From assembly GCA_024405335.1 (NCBI GenBank), contig JAKSOX010000005.1, positions 1-23,417 of the forward strand: DNA of 23,417 nucleotides, read 5' to 3'. A program made the translations under genes and the position numbers. Under the pieces are notes generated by a model. That model ran no database searches, was not told the DNA's origin, and saw only the letters and a list, made by a program, of their open reading frames with translations. Shown in pieces: positions 14,604 to 23,200 of the stretch (positions within the stretch are counted from its first letter, which is position 1; each line of letters opens with the position of its first letter). The stretch comes from Kiritimatiellia bacterium. Lineage in GTDB: Bacteria; Verrucomicrobiota; Kiritimatiellia; RFP12; UBA1067.

Positions 14604-17002
14604 CGGTAGACCACCGTGGCCGTGGCCGTGCAGGCGGCGTCCGAAACGACGCGCCACCAATAGGCGCGCGACGCCGACAAATCGTCCTCGGCCGTCGCGC
14701 CGTCGGCGAGGAGGTACGTCTTGTACGGCCGCCAGTCGCCCTCGCCCGTGAGGTCGAACTCGAGCGTGACGCGCGCCTTCTTCGCGCCCTTCTGCGAAAA
14801 CGCGAAGAGCTTCCGGTCGTAGCCCGTCATCAGCATCGGGTCGGACGGCTCGCCCGGCTTCACCGGCGTGTCCTTCCACGCGCTGCCCGTGCCGACGGGC
14901 TTGCCGAGCTTCCACAAATCGTCCGCCACGCCGAGCCACAGCGAGCCCGCGCCGTCTGGCGTCCGCACCGTGCGGCCGAAGCCGGTTTCCGCGAGACGCG
15001 GATCGGCGCCCGCCATCGCGAAAAGCCCGCGCCAGGTGCAGTAGTCCGTGGCGCCGAGCGCGTGGGACGCCACGGGGCGGAGCTTCGCGTAGCCGCCGGC
15101 GTTTTCGGCGGGCAGCTCGAAGAACGTGCCGCCCACGTTCAGGAGGTCGCGTTCCGTGCACACTTCGCGGCAAAGCCGGCGGTTGAACGGCGTCACCGCC
15201 GCCACCGGCAGGCGCCAGCGCCGTTTCGCGTCGTCCACCACCAGTCCGGAAAGGGCGTCGCCCGTGACGCCCTTCGACTTGAGCGCGTAGTCCTTGGAAA
15301 GCGGCGTTTCGGCTTTCGCGGGCGAGAACGCGAGCGTCTTGTCGAGCTCGTAGTAGCGGCCCGATTCCGTCTGGTAGCCGAGCTTCAGGTCGTCGCCGCC
15401 CGCGAGGGACGCCACGAGGCCGGCGCCCGGCGCCTTCGCCACCGGCGCCCCGACGCCCGGCGCGGCCGCGCGCGCGTCGTCGTTCGCCATCTGGAAGCAC
15501 GCGCACACGTTCCGCGCGTCTTCCGCCGCCACGAGCCGCAGCCAGGTGGCGCCGAGTTTCTCCAGCGGCAGCTCCAGCACGCGCCCGTCGCGCGCCGTGA
15601 AAAGGACCTCCGCCTTCTCCCACGCGCCCGTGCCGCGGCGGTCGATTTCCACGAGGAACTGCTTTTGGCCTTCCGCGGAAAGGTACAGCGTCGCGTGGTC
15701 GAAACCGGAAACGAGATACGGGTCGGACTTCTGGCCCGCCTTCACGTCTTCGCGCAGCCACGCCGAGCCGCGTCCGATCGCGGGTCCGAACCGGTCGAGG
15801 TCGGCGGGGTCCACGAACCAGAGGTTGGAGTTGGACTGCCGGGGACCGGCGACGCCGCCCTTGGCGGAACGCTTGTTCATGAATTCGTTGCGGGCGGAGT
15901 CGTCGCAGCCGAGCACCACCTTGTCGCCCCAGCGGCAGAAGTCGCCCACGATCTTGAGGTAGTTGGAGCGCGGACGGATGCCGGCGGAGTTCGTGGCCGA
16001 GAACGTCCTCGGAAAATGCCAGAACGTGCCGTGCATCGTCATGAGGAAGTCGTCGCCTTCGCCGATTTCGCGGATGCGCGGCCATTCGGTGTTCCAGCCG
16101 TGCGCGCCGTCGTAGCTGTGCGAACCCTTCGGCAGGCGGAACTTCGTCCATTGCCCGTTTTCGAGAACCATGAGCATGACGCTCTTGTGGTCCCAGCCGA
16201 CGGACCACAGCGGATCGCGCGCGGGGTCGGCGTTGCCCCGGATGCCGCCGGGTCCGGTGACGTCCGTGAACTGGTTGCGCAGCACGAGCTGCCATTCCTT
16301 GCCGTCCCACTGCGCGAGCGCGCCGGACGTGGTGCTGGGGTCGACGGCCGCCTTTTCGCCGCGTTCGCCGTTGTTCGCGTACACCAGAAGCCCCTGGCCG
16401 GAATACGCGCCCTTGCCGTGGTAGCCGGGCAGCAGCGTGCCGCCCAAATCGCCGGGCTGGATGTTGCCGTCGCGGAAAAGCTCCTTCACGGCGAGCGTCT
16501 TCACGTCCACTTCGTAGACGCCCTCCTCCATCGTGAGGTGGTAGATTTTGTTCGCGGGATCCGCGAGGTGCCGCGCGCACGCGGTGAGCCGTCCGTAGAG
16601 GTTGGTGGCGCCGTCCGGAAGCATGGGCGGCATCGTGCGCACCGCGCCTTTGGCGTCGATGGCGTACGGACCGATGAAGAGCTGGTTCGATTCCGGATGG
16701 ATCATGCGGTTCGCGGGCGTGCCGCCGATCGATTCGGGACGGATGACGCGCGAGAGATCCGGTTTCACCTGGTAGAGCTTGTCGGAAGACCGGCACGGCG
16801 CGTGCGGCGCGTAGGAAACGCACCACAGCGAACCGGCCCACGGCACCACCGCGCCCGTGCCGCACTCGCCTTCGTTGTTGAACGTGGCGAGGTGCGGATA
16901 CACGCCGCTCACGCACGGCCGATCCGCCGATCCCGACAACGCGGCGCATCCCGCCAGCAGCGCGGCGCCGCAACCCAAACCCAACAAGCCTTTGTGTTTC
17001 AT
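14600..17002 (-). CDS. Large lipoprotein with internal duplication, function unknown
   Basis: I do not recognise a named family for this 800-residue product. Residues 1-19 are a lipoprotein signal (MKHKGLLGLGCGAALLAGC, lipobox LAGC), so it is probably lipid-anchored at Cys19 in the envelope. The N-terminal part (about 30-390) has recurring Trp/Gly beta-strand-like segments (GSLWCVSY, DPLWSVGWDH, GTFWHFP) that suggest a beta-propeller or similar sensor-like fold. Two related modules of about 115 residues lie at 391-504 and 684-800. Shared features are S/G-LW...DL..G..G.GSAW.....K.G..SDP.L..G.D at the start and a beta-rich tail with ..WLRLVA/..WWRVVS. The ATG at 17002 lies 6 bp below a perfect extended -10. 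The stop overlaps the dehydratase start (GTGA). Confidence 0.85.
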   Translation of the reverse strand: MKHKGLLGLGCGAALLAGCAALSGSADRPCVSGVYPHLATFNNEGECGTGAVVPWAGSLWCVSYAPHAPCRSSDKLYQVKPDLSRVIRPESIGGTPANRMIHPESNQLFIGPYAIDAKGAVRTMPPMLPDGATNLYGRLTACARHLADPANKIYHLTMEEGVYEVDVKTLAVKELFRDGNIQPGDLGGTLLPGYHGKGAYSGQGLLVYANNGERGEKAAVDPSTTSGALAQWDGKEWQLVLRNQFTDVTGPGGIRGNADPARDPLWSVGWDHKSVMLMVLENGQWTKFRLPKGSHSYDGAHGWNTEWPRIREIGEGDDFLMTMHGTFWHFPRTFSATNSAGIRPRSNYLKIVGDFCRWGDKVVLGCDDSARNEFMNKRSAKGGVAGPRQSNSNLWFVDPADLDRFGPAIGRGSAWLREDVKAGQKSDPYLVSGFDHATLYLSAEGQKQFLVEIDRRGTGAWEKAEVLFTARDGRVLELPLEKLGATWLRLVAAEDARNVCACFQMANDDARAAAPGVGAPVAKAPGAGLVASLAGGDDLKLGYQTESGRYYELDKTLAFSPAKAETPLSKDYALKSKGVTGDALSGLVVDDAKRRWRLPVAAVTPFNRRLCREVCTERDLLNVGGTFFELPAENAGGYAKLRPVASHALGATDYCTWRGLFAMAGADPRLAETGFGRTVRTPDGAGSLWLGVADDLWKLGKPVGTGSAWKDTPVKPGEPSDPMLMTGYDRKLFAFSQKGAKKARVTLEFDLTGEGDWRPYKTYLLADGATAEDDLSASRAYWWRVVSDAACTATATVVYR
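14603..14949 (-). repeat. Second copy of the internally duplicated lipoprotein module
   Basis: This part encodes residues about 684-800 of the lipoprotein. It aligns by eye with 15490-15829. Shared points include GSLW/SNLW, DDLWKLGKPVGTGSAW with ADLDRFGPAIGRGSAW, SDPMLMTGYD with SDPYLVSGFD, and YWWRVVSDA with TWLRLVAAE. The similarity is at protein level only. Confidence 0.7.
15490..15829 (-). repeat. First copy of the internally duplicated lipoprotein module
   Basis: This part encodes residues about 391-504 of the lipoprotein and is the counterpart of 14603-14949. It is moderately diverged, so the duplication is old. About 180 residues of unrelated sequence separate the copies. Confidence 0.7.
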
Positions 17003-17008
17003 GTGCCC

Positions 17009-17017
17009 ATTATACCA
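17009..17017 (-). promoter_or_regulatory. Extended -10 element directly upstream of the lipoprotein gene
   Basis: The minus strand reads TGGTATAAT, a perfect -10 with TG extension. Only 6 bp separate it from the ATG, so transcription starting 7 bp downstream would begin at the A of the start codon (leaderless). No -35 with acceptable spacing is seen; TTGTCA at 17021-17026 is only 6 bp away. Confidence 0.55.
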
Positions 17018-17061
17018 CGTTGACAAACCGCTTGCGCGGAAGTTCCTGCACCTCCGCGACG

Positions 17062-18693
17062 TCACTTGAACAATCCCAGCCGCAAATACGGCAACACGTC
17101 GTTCACCAGCACGTAGTCCAAATCGAAAAACGCCACGCCGGCGGCGCCGCACTTGCGCGCCACGCGCACCTGGTCGATCACCTGGCGCGGCGAAAGCCGC
17201 GATTCGTTCGCCGTGACGCCGATGCCGGAAATCACCTTGCGCGCATGCGCCGGCGTGCGGCACTGCTGCGCCATGAACAGCGCGTATTTCGCGTTGTCCT
17301 CGAGGTAGTTCATGGGCACCACGTAGTCGACGAAACCGCCGTCGAGCCAGCTTTCCCAGTCCTGCCCCACGGACGAAACGCAACTCGGATACTTGCCGAA
17401 CACCGCCGCCGTGAGCCAGGCGTCGCGCCGAGCCGCGCGAAGGCGCGCGCGGGCGGTTGCCACGAATCCGCCGATCGTCGACGCCGCGTCCGCCGGCAGC
17501 GACGAACCCTCGTACCAGCGGACGAAGTCGAGATGGACGCCAGCCACGGCGTACTTCGACGCCATCTCGGCGACGGCGTCCAGGAGCATCTGCCGCAGTT
17601 CCGCGTTCGACGGGTCGAGATACTCGGTGAGCTTGCCTTTCTTGTCCTTGAGCCGCCATCCCTTCTGCGCGAACGCGGCCATGCGGCCCGGCGTCGAACG
17701 GGTGCCGTTGAAGCACAAAATCCACGCATGCACGCGGACGCCGCTGCCGGCGGCGGCCTTGAGGCACGCGGCCAGCTGGTCGCCCTGTTCCGTGCACACG
17801 GCGCTCACGGGCAGCACCTTGGAGTTGTAATGCGCGAAACCCGCGCCCGCGACGTTCACGAAAAGATCCGTGATTCCCCAGCGCTTCAGTTCGCGGATGG
17901 TGCGCGGCCAGTCGCCGGGATAAAGTCCCTGCCCCGAATGGTCCCACGTGGCGCGAATCTCGCCGGCGCGCGGCTTCTGCTCCAGGGCGTAGGCGCGCAG
18001 TTCGTTCAGTTCCTTTTGGCGCTTGGCGGCGAACGCCTCGTAGCTCCACGAACCCGGCACGCACTGCCCCGCCACGCTCGCCAGGAATCGCGCCTTGGCG
18101 CCTTCGTCGCCGTCCGCCAGCATCACGTGCGTCATCCACCAGCCGCTGTTCGAAGCGAGAATCGCGGCGTCGCCCGTGTCGCGGCCGGCGCGGTCGAGCC
18201 ACGTGGCGATCACGCGCGATTTGCCCTTGACGGGCGACGCCGTGTACACGTTCGCCGACGACTGGATGATCTCGCGCGGCGCGCCGCGGGGGCCCGTGCC
18301 GTCCAAAACGATTTTCGAATACGCGTTCGCCGCCGCCGGTTTCTTGTAGACGCCCAGCTTGAATCCCATCGCCGCCGCCAACGGCGCCGAGGTGGAGTAG
18401 AACACGAACGCGCGCCCGCCGCGCGCGAAGAACGCCTTGAGGGCGGCGATTTGCGCCGCGTCGCCTTTCGGCGTCACCAGAAAAGCAAGTTTCCTGTCCT
18501 GCAGCGCGGCGGAAAGATCCGCCGCGGGAACCACGTCGGCCGCGATCGCCTGCGCCTTGAGCCAACGCGCCACGTGATTGCCCAGACTCGTGCCGTAGGC
18601 GTCGGCTGGCGTCACCACCGCCACGTCGGCGCAAAACGCCGCCGCCGCGCCCAGCAACGCGGCCGAAAACGCAATGACTCTCGCGCGCGCCAT
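17062..18693 (-). CDS. Secreted GHL10-family (DUF187, YddW-like) glycoside hydrolase-like protein
   Basis: The 543-residue product opens with a signal peptide (MARARVIAFSAALLGAAAAFC, 1-21). A Rossmann-like region (about 24-140) follows, resembling the class I glutamine-amidotransferase-like domains attached to glycosidases. The C-terminal part, from about 240, matches the GHL10 TIM barrel: GITDLFVNVAGAGFAHYNSKVLPVS, GVRVHAWILCFNG, EYLDPSNAELRQ and VAGVHLDFVRWYEG (acid Asp near residue 385), then VDYVVPMNYLED. Family members act on peptidoglycan-like or other glycans, but few are characterised. The ATG at 18693 has GGGAGG 8 bp upstream and lies 4 bp below the trmD stop; an ATG at 18714 has no such site. 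Co-transcription with rpsP-rplS-trmD is likely. Confidence 0.85.
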   Translation of the reverse strand: MARARVIAFSAALLGAAAAFCADVAVVTPADAYGTSLGNHVARWLKAQAIAADVVPAADLSAALQDRKLAFLVTPKGDAAQIAALKAFFARGGRAFVFYSTSAPLAAAMGFKLGVYKKPAAANAYSKIVLDGTGPRGAPREIIQSSANVYTASPVKGKSRVIATWLDRAGRDTGDAAILASNSGWWMTHVMLADGDEGAKARFLASVAGQCVPGSWSYEAFAAKRQKELNELRAYALEQKPRAGEIRATWDHSGQGLYPGDWPRTIRELKRWGITDLFVNVAGAGFAHYNSKVLPVSAVCTEQGDQLAACLKAAAGSGVRVHAWILCFNGTRSTPGRMAAFAQKGWRLKDKKGKLTEYLDPSNAELRQMLLDAVAEMASKYAVAGVHLDFVRWYEGSSLPADAASTIGGFVATARARLRAARRDAWLTAAVFGKYPSCVSSVGQDWESWLDGGFVDYVVPMNYLEDNAKYALFMAQQCRTPAHARKVISGIGVTANESRLSPRQVIDQVRVARKCGAAGVAFFDLDYVLVNDVLPYLRLGLFK

Positions 18694-18697
18694 GGTT

Positions 18698-19408
18698 TCA
18701 TCCTCCCGTCGCATGGGTGCCGCCGACTTCCAGCAAGTCGGGACGGTTCCGGCTGGTCAAATCGAACGCCTGCCGTTTGCGCCAGGCGGCGACCTTCGCG
18801 TGGTCGCCCTGCACCAGCACGTCGGGCACCTTCATGCCGCGGAACGAAGGCGGCCGCGTGTATTGCGGCGCCTCCAAAAGCCCGCCGTCGCCGAAGCTCT
18901 CGTTCGCCGTGGCCGCCGCGCCGCCGCCCAAAACTCCCGGCAGCAGACGCACCACGCTGTCGACGATCGCGGCGGCGGGGATTTCGCCGCCGGTCAACAC
19001 GAAATCGCCCAGGGAAACCGAATCCGTGACCAACCGCGCAACGCGCGCGTCGATGCCTTCGTAATGGCCGCACAGCAAAATGAGGTGCTCGGCCTTGGCG
19101 AACTCCTCCGCCTTGCGTTGCGTGTAAGGCGCGCCAGCGGGCGTGGTGAGCACCACGCGCGCCGCGTCGCCCGCGCCGGCCGCGCGGCAGGATTCGACCG
19201 CTTCGAACCACGCCTCGGGCTTCATCAGCATGCCGGGACCGCCGGAATAGGGCTTGTCGTCCACCGTGCGGCGCTGGTCGCGCGAAAAGTCGCGCAAATC
19301 CACCGTGCGCAAAAAAATCTTTCCCGCGCGGGCCGCACGGGAAAGAATGCTCTCACCCAGAAATCCCCTGAACATGTCGGGGAAAACGGTGATCACGTCG
19401 ATGCGCAT
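18698..19408 (-). CDS. trmD: tRNA (guanine-37-N1)-methyltransferase
   Basis: TrmD methylates G37 next to the anticodon of tRNAs reading CNN, CCN and similar codons, preventing frameshifting. The 236-residue length and N-terminal MRIDVITVFPDMF are typical. Motifs are SGGPGMLMKPE (about 55-65), LCGHYEGIDARV, LGDFVLTGGEIPA (the SPOUT trefoil-knot SAM site), ESFGDGGLLEAPQYTRP and GDHAKVAAWRKRQA. The start ATG at 19408 overlaps the rplS stop by one base (TAATG), so translation is probably coupled. The usual bacterial order is rpsP-rimM-trmD-rplS; here rplS precedes trmD and rimM is missing. The next gene, a secreted glycosidase-like protein, starts 4 bp after its stop. Confidence 0.97.
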   Translation of the reverse strand: MRIDVITVFPDMFRGFLGESILSRAARAGKIFLRTVDLRDFSRDQRRTVDDKPYSGGPGMLMKPEAWFEAVESCRAAGAGDAARVVLTTPAGAPYTQRKAEEFAKAEHLILLCGHYEGIDARVARLVTDSVSLGDFVLTGGEIPAAAIVDSVVRLLPGVLGGGAAATANESFGDGGLLEAPQYTRPPSFRGMKVPDVLVQGDHAKVAAWRKRQAFDLTSRNRPDLLEVGGTHATGG

Positions 19409-19776
19409 TATTTCTTCACGAGCTTGCGCACGGCCTTGTGCGAGCAGAAGGTGCGCTCGGTGTAGAGCTTGGCGCGCCAGGAGGCGGACTTCTTCACCAC
19501 GCGGATCTTCTCGATCGCCGGGGAGTTGAACGGGAAGAGCTTTTCGACGCGCACGCCGTAGCTGTCGCGCGTGACGGTGAAGTTGCCCGAAGCGTTCTTG
19601 CGGCCGTTGTCCACGGCGAGAACCTTGCCCTCGAAGTCCTGAAGGCGCGTCTTGTCGCCTTCCTTCACGCGGATGGAAACGCGGACGATGTCGCCGGCCT
19701 TGAATTCCGGGAAATTCTTTTCCGCGAGCTTCGCCGTCTGTTCGGCGTTGATTTTGTCCAGAATCTTGATGCCCAT
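19408..19776 (-). CDS. rplS: 50S ribosomal protein L19
   Basis: L19 sits at the 30S-50S interface. The 122-residue protein carries the family features: FKAGDIVRVSIRVKEGDKTRLQDFEGKV near residues 25-53, TVTRDSYGVRVEKLFPFNSP and a basic C-terminus ending RKLVKK. It is slightly longer than the usual 115. The ATG at 19776 has AAGG about 10 bp upstream and lies 20 bp after the rpsP stop. Its stop overlaps trmD by one base. The promoter upstream of rpsP should drive it. Confidence 0.97.
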   Translation of the reverse strand: MGIKILDKINAEQTAKLAEKNFPEFKAGDIVRVSIRVKEGDKTRLQDFEGKVLAVDNGRKNASGNFTVTRDSYGVRVEKLFPFNSPAIEKIRVVKKSASWRAKLYTERTFCSHKAVRKLVKK

Positions 19777-19796
19777 GATGGAACCTTGCCTTTCTC

Positions 19797-20090
19797 TTAG
19801 GCCTTCTTTTCGGCGGCCTTGGGCGACTTGACGGCGCGGTGCGGCTTGAGGGCCGGGTTCTTCGCGCGGCGGATGAGCGACGCCACGGTGGTGGAGGGCT
19901 TGGCGCCCTTGGAAAGCCACCAGTCGACGCGCTCGAGATCGAGCTTGAAGTTGGCGTCCTTGATCTGGGTGTCGTACCAGCCGAGGATCTCGAGGAACTT
20001 GCCGTCACGAGGCGAACGCTCGTCCGCCGCGACAATACGATAGGTCGCGTGGTTCTTGCAGCCCGTGCGACGCATTCTGAGTTTGACCAT
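19797..20090 (-). CDS. rpsP: 30S ribosomal protein S16
   Basis: S16 is an assembly protein of the 30S subunit. The 97-residue product begins MVKLRMRRTGCKNHATYRIV and carries SPRDGKFLEILGWYDTQ, both characteristic. A lysine/alanine-rich tail (AVKSPKAAEKKA) extends beyond the core. The ATG at 20090 is chosen because homology begins exactly there; the ribosome binding site is weak and purine rich (GGGAAGAAAG). It is first in the rpsP-rplS-trmD unit behind the promoter at 20146-20174. Confidence 0.97.
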   Translation of the reverse strand: MVKLRMRRTGCKNHATYRIVAADERSPRDGKFLEILGWYDTQIKDANFKLDLERVDWWLSKGAKPSTTVASLIRRAKNPALKPHRAVKSPKAAEKKA

Positions 20091-20145
20091 TGTTTCTTTC
20101 TTCCCTTTTGGCGAGCGGGTGCCCGTCCGTTTCATTTGGGCGCGT

Positions 20146-20174
20146 ATGGTATCACGTCCGGAACGCAATTGCAA
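20146..20174 (-). promoter_or_regulatory. Probable sigma-70 promoter for rpsP-rplS-trmD
   Basis: On the minus strand TTGCAA (20169-20174) and TACCAT (20146-20151) are 17 bp apart. The -10 is about 55 bp upstream of the rpsP start, in the 142-bp gap after the beta-helix fusion gene. Confidence 0.6.
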
Positions 20175-20192
20175 GAAAAAAACACGTAAACG

Positions 20193-20213
20193 AAAAACGG
20201 CGGTTTTTTCCGC
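20193..20213 (-). terminator. Probable intrinsic terminator after the beta-helix fusion gene
   Basis: Read as RNA, a 4-bp GCGG/CCGC hairpin with an A-rich 6-nt loop is followed after 2 nt by five U. A larger 9-bp stem with one bulge (around 20210-20233) overlaps its start and could add stability or form an alternative structure. It lies between the fusion gene stop (20233) and the rpsP promoter, where a terminator is expected. Confidence 0.5.
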
Positions 20214-20232
20214 GGCGCATCGCCGGCGGAAA

Positions 20233-23200
20233 TCAGAACCCGAACCGCAGCACCAGCGGCACGAGCGGCTTGAGTTCCGCCGCCACCACCACGGCGTCCG
20301 GCGCCGTGCGCGTCCAGGAAACCGGCCGCCAGGCGCCCGCGGGCGACAACTCCTCCGCCGTTTTCGGCGTGCGCAAGAGGCGCAGCTTCACCGAGGGCTC
20401 GACTTCGTAGGTGAGCGCGTTGAGCGTCACGAGCTCGTGCCCGTCGGCGAGCAGTCCGTGCCGCACGAGCGTGGCGTCGCCCGTCTCCGCGACGAACTCC
20501 ACCGGTTTGCCGTTCAGACGGTCCAGATGCGACAGGTACTCCGCGCGCCGGAGCGGCTGGAACTGGTAGTGGAACGGCAGGTCGAAATCCCATCCCAGCG
20601 TGATCACGGTGCCGCCCTTCGCGTTTTTGAACTGCACGGCGGCGGGGAATTTGCGCTCGGGGGCGACGCGCGTGCCCTGGCAGAACCAATGCGTCGTTTC
20701 CGCGCCCCGCCCGACTGGCGCGAGCCGCGTCATGCCTTCGCACCAGTTGCAGCCCATGAGCCACGAGCCGTCCGCCGGCGTCTCGAACTTGAAGTGGAAC
20801 GCGTCGTCCCCCGCGTCCGCCTTCACGCCCAGCAGCTCGCCGAATCCGCGCGCGCACAGCAGTTGCGCGGCCTTGCCGCCCACGATCGCCTTGCCGGAAA
20901 GCACCTTCGCGATATCGTCGTCGGTCATGGCGCGCACGTCTTCGCGGCGCAACGTGAACGCGCCGCCCGCGTCGACGGAATCGTAGCGCAGGGGCGTGCC
21001 GAACGTCGCCTCGAGCGGACACGACCAGTCGTCCCCGTAGACGCCTTCGGGCGTGCGCAGCGCGTGGCCGCCCAGCACGGGGCGCGGCCTGAACACGGGC
21101 GCGCCGACGCCCTGCCACCGGACGCCGGCGGCGATCGTTTCGCGCAACGTCGCGTAAAAGCCCGCGAAATCGCGCAGATACGCTTCGTAGCGCGCCTGCG
21201 ATCCCGTGTGGACCGGATGGCGGAATTCGCTCGTCCACAGCTTCGCGCCGTCCAGCCCCATCAGCATCGCCTGCGTCAGGTGCGCGTGGAACATCGCCGC
21301 CGACTCGCTCCAGTAGTTCTGCGGGAACGTGTCGGCTTCGTCCCACAGTTCGACGTCGCCCGTGATCTGCGCGGCGACGCGGCGCATGCCGCGGAACTGG
21401 TGCACGAGATCGGCCGCCTTGACGTCGCCGTAGCACGCGCCGTTCAAACGCAGGAACGGGCGCGTGTTCGGGCCCGCGAGCGCGTGGACCACTTCGTCCA
21501 GCTGCCACCAGCCGGGCCAGCACGCGCACAGGCCGCACCGCATCGCGGGATCCACCGCGTCGATCGTCCGCCGGATTTCGCGGGCCATGTCCGTCATCGT
21601 CCGCTGGAGAACCGCGTTCACCTTCAGCACGCGCGGATCGTCCGTCGCTTCGCCGGCGTAGAGCTTGCGGTAGTCCGCGCGCGTCCATTCGACGCCGAGC
21701 GCGGCGTTGAACTGCGCCACGTGCCGGTCGCAGAAGCACTCGCCGGAGCGGACGCCGAAGTCGTCGTCCAGCAGAATGAACGCGGGACGCTCGCGGGCGA
21801 TGGACGCGACGCAGTCCAGCGCGTAGGCGCGGAAACCGGGATCGAGCAGGCAGTAGCGGGGGTCTTCGGCGTCTTTTTGCAGCTTCCGCATGTGCGTCCA
21901 CTTCTCGTCGGTGAGCGGCACCTTGCCGTTCCAGCCGTGCCCCAGAATCGACTGGATCAGCACGCCCAGCACCACGTCGTCGTCCTTCAAATCGGCCTTG
22001 AGCTTGCGGAAACGCCCGCACAATTCGGGGATGAGCGCCTTCGCGGGCGTGCGTTGCGGATGGAAGGACAGCGACGGCATGAACTCGCGGAGCCCCACGT
22101 CGCGCCGCTGGCGGCGGATTTCCGACAGCGCGAAATCTGGAGCTTCGGCGAAACTGGGCAGCACGTTCACGAACCGCGGCGCGGGCGTGGACGGCACGTT
22201 GCGCACCGCGCCCTTCTTGCGGATCGGCCCGCACCCCCGCACGTTGTCGAACGTGACGCCGTCGATGAAATGGCGGTCGTCGTGCGCGAAGAACGCTGCG
22301 CACATGCCGCCGTGCGCGTATGGAATCGAAACGTTGCGGAACGTCATGTTCTTCGCGTAGCCGGGATCGGGGAACGCGTTGAACGTGGTGGTGGGCATCG
22401 TTTTGACCAACAGGAACACGTCCCACGGATTCACGGAATGGAACCGCACGTCCTCGAAGGTGAAATCCTCCAGCGTCTGTTCGTTCACGGGCTGGATGCA
22501 GATGGCGCAATTGGCCCAGTAGTCCTCGGGTTTCGACGGCTCGAGCGTCAGGTGCAGCACGTCGAGGTCCTTGAAAAGCAGATTTTTGTACGTGAGCGGC
22601 GGACGCGAACATTCGTAGCCGATGCGGATCGCGTTGGCCACGTCCGTCCACAGCACGCAATTCGTCGCCACGAGGTTTTCGCAATGCCACTTCGGCGTGA
22701 TGCAATCGTCCTGGCAGCGCACGAACGAATTGCGGATTTCCACGTCCTTCGCGCGGCACACGTCGATGCCGTCGTCGTTGATGACGCGCCCGCCCACCAC
22801 GTTCACGCCGTCGATCAGCGCGTTCGTCGCGGCGTTCAGCACGAGCGTCCAGCACCAGGACGAATGCAGCGTGACGTCGCGCACCGTCAAATCGCGCCCC
22901 TGGAGATTGAGCATGCAGCCGGACTTGTTCACCTTGTGCGGAAAGCGCGGGCCCTTCGTCCACGGCCACGGCGCGCCGGAGAGAACGCCGCGCCCGCGCA
23001 CCGCGACGTTCGTGCCGATGCCGCACACCGCCGCCTCCACCCACGCGCCGGCGGCCAAGTACAGCGTTTGGTTGGACGCGAGGGAGATCGTTTCCGGTCG
23101 ATGTCTTCCGGGACCGAAATAAACGACGCCCGGATCGCCTGCCTTGGGCGGATTCGCCTCTGGAAGATAACCCGCGAGGAAGAGCGCGTCGTGGCGTCCC

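Noticed and set aside
17021..17026. TTGTCA as a -35 for the lipoprotein promoter
   Set aside because: It lies only 6 bp from the -10 box, far from the 16-18 bp needed.
14600..18634. A single 1344-codon reading of the lipoprotein frame reaching back into the GHL10 gene
   Set aside because: The upstream 544 codons are Arg/Gly-rich shadow of the GHL10 gene. The lipoprotein signal with lipobox begins at 17002.
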